Below are positions 63,015-64,000 of a stretch of 64,000 bases of DNA, piece by piece (the stretch's first letter is position 1; every line of letters starts with the position of its first letter). This DNA is from Owenia fusiformis. Taxonomy: Eukaryota > Annelida > Polychaeta > Sabellida > Oweniidae. A model generated the notes under the pieces. It was not told the origin of the DNA. It worked only from the letters and a program-made list of their open reading frames with translations, and searched no databases. The translations under genes were made by a program, and so were the position numbers. Location of the stretch: NCBI GenBank assembly GCA_903813345.2, contig CAIIXF020000009.1, positions 22,719,759 to 22,783,758 of the forward strand. Direction: 5' to 3'.

Positions 63015-64000
63015 GTAATTCTTCGCATATTACAACCAAAGTACATGTATTTTAATTTGGGATAGTGGATGGAGAGCTCTCTCCAATTGAAACAATGGAA
63101 TAAGAGTCAATGCAACAGGTATGCTATATTTTAGTATACATGCATGCTATACCATATATGTATTATTAGTGATTACAAATGCCTTATACTTTGATCTGCA
63201 AAAGGCTTATCTGTAACAAGGAGTCGAAGAAAGACTTTACTGAAATTGTATATTATCTTGTCATATTGAAATGATAAAATGTATATCCATACAGTGTATG
63301 CATGTATAGGTTTTTATACATTTTATAATTGTATACGGTACTGTAAATCTAGAAAATATTGTGTTTATGACATTTTGGCAAAATTAAAAATTGAATATGT
63401 AGAATTCAACATTCACTAATAATAATAAATAGCTTAGTACTTGATGCACATACATGTTATTAAGTATTCACAAAAACAAATAACATTCAAATAAATGGAT
63501 CAAGCTACCTTACCCACTTATAAATTCAGATTTGTTAGGCAATATTAAAATGCTGTTGCACACAGTTTTTCAAACTGTAAACAATAGGTTTACAGCCTAC
63601 AATTAAGTGTGACATGAACAAAAATGTATATAACCCATGGAAATGTCTTCATATAATTTTCATAATTGCAAAATTTAGTCACATGAAATTCACTAGGCTT
63701 ACAATACTGAAATATTGAACCCCTCAAATATTGAAACATAAATTGTAACATGTAATTGGAAATGAAATTCACATGTAATGCAATTAAGACAGATAACACG
63801 AACAACATATACGATTTCTAGCTGGCAATTTGAATATGAAATTACAAATTTACATTTGATATTAAATCTTGATTATTCAGCTGCTTTAATTTCCCACATA
63901 CTCGTAAATTATTGATATGATATGTCAATCCTTTTGTTAATTTTTGTTTATGTGAATTGCTTTGTTTTCTATGTGTTTCTCATACATTATTATTGTAATG
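63015..64000. other. AT-rich sequence after STAMBP, nothing recognised
   Basis: No exon with family resemblance and no clear repeat. May include distal STAMBP 3' UTR. Confidence 0.4.

Overview
The window is animal nuclear DNA. Its genes are split by many GT-AG introns, coding exons are islands in AT-rich sequence, and the gaps are full of short inverted-repeat DNA transposons, tRNA-derived SINE-like copies and tandem repeats. The gene content (ASH2L, AAK1, a Toll-like receptor, STAMBP) points to an invertebrate bilaterian. The sequence alone does not settle the phylum; a marine deuterostome or lophotrochozoan fits.

Layout. (1) 994-14905, minus strand: ASH2L, the core subunit of SET1/MLL histone H3K4 methyltransferase complexes. 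Twelve conserved coding exons are joined in a consistent frame, and the 3' end lies off the left edge. Its largest intron holds a complete single-exon Toll-like receptor gene on the opposite strand (3864-6089). (2) About 15950-16310: a compact shared promoter firing ASH2L leftwards and AAK1 rightwards, with two inverted ZNF143-type motifs. (3) 17368-42105, plus strand: AAK1/BIKE-family clathrin-adaptor kinase, 17 coding exons, 1471 aa. A read-through of exon 16 would give a 940-aa short form with its own 3' UTR. (4) 45841-52820, minus strand: an 11-exon, 933-aa protein built from eight modules with unusual EF-hand-like loops. Its promoter has an RFX X-box-like site, which suggests a ciliary role. 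(5) 55078-62465, plus strand: STAMBP/AMSH, a JAMM-type K63 deubiquitinase, 9 coding exons, 477 aa, divergent from gene 4. AAK1 (AP2-dependent endocytosis) and STAMBP (endosomal sorting) act on the same trafficking route, but nothing in the sequence shows that their proximity is functional.

The most unusual signal is recurrent. At five exon-intron junctions in three unrelated genes (three in ASH2L, one in AAK1, one in STAMBP), the junction itself, with the exon edge and the splice site, has been copied into a tandem array that fills the adjoining intron. Unit lengths are 145, 31, 60, about 21 and about 100 bp. Each array therefore carries several near-identical decoy donors or acceptors next to the real one. 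Other points are a possible cassette exon of ASH2L lying between transposon-like inverted arms, a mariner fossil, at least a dozen foldback or MITE elements, and a family of dispersed elements with hairpin ends and internal tandem arrays.
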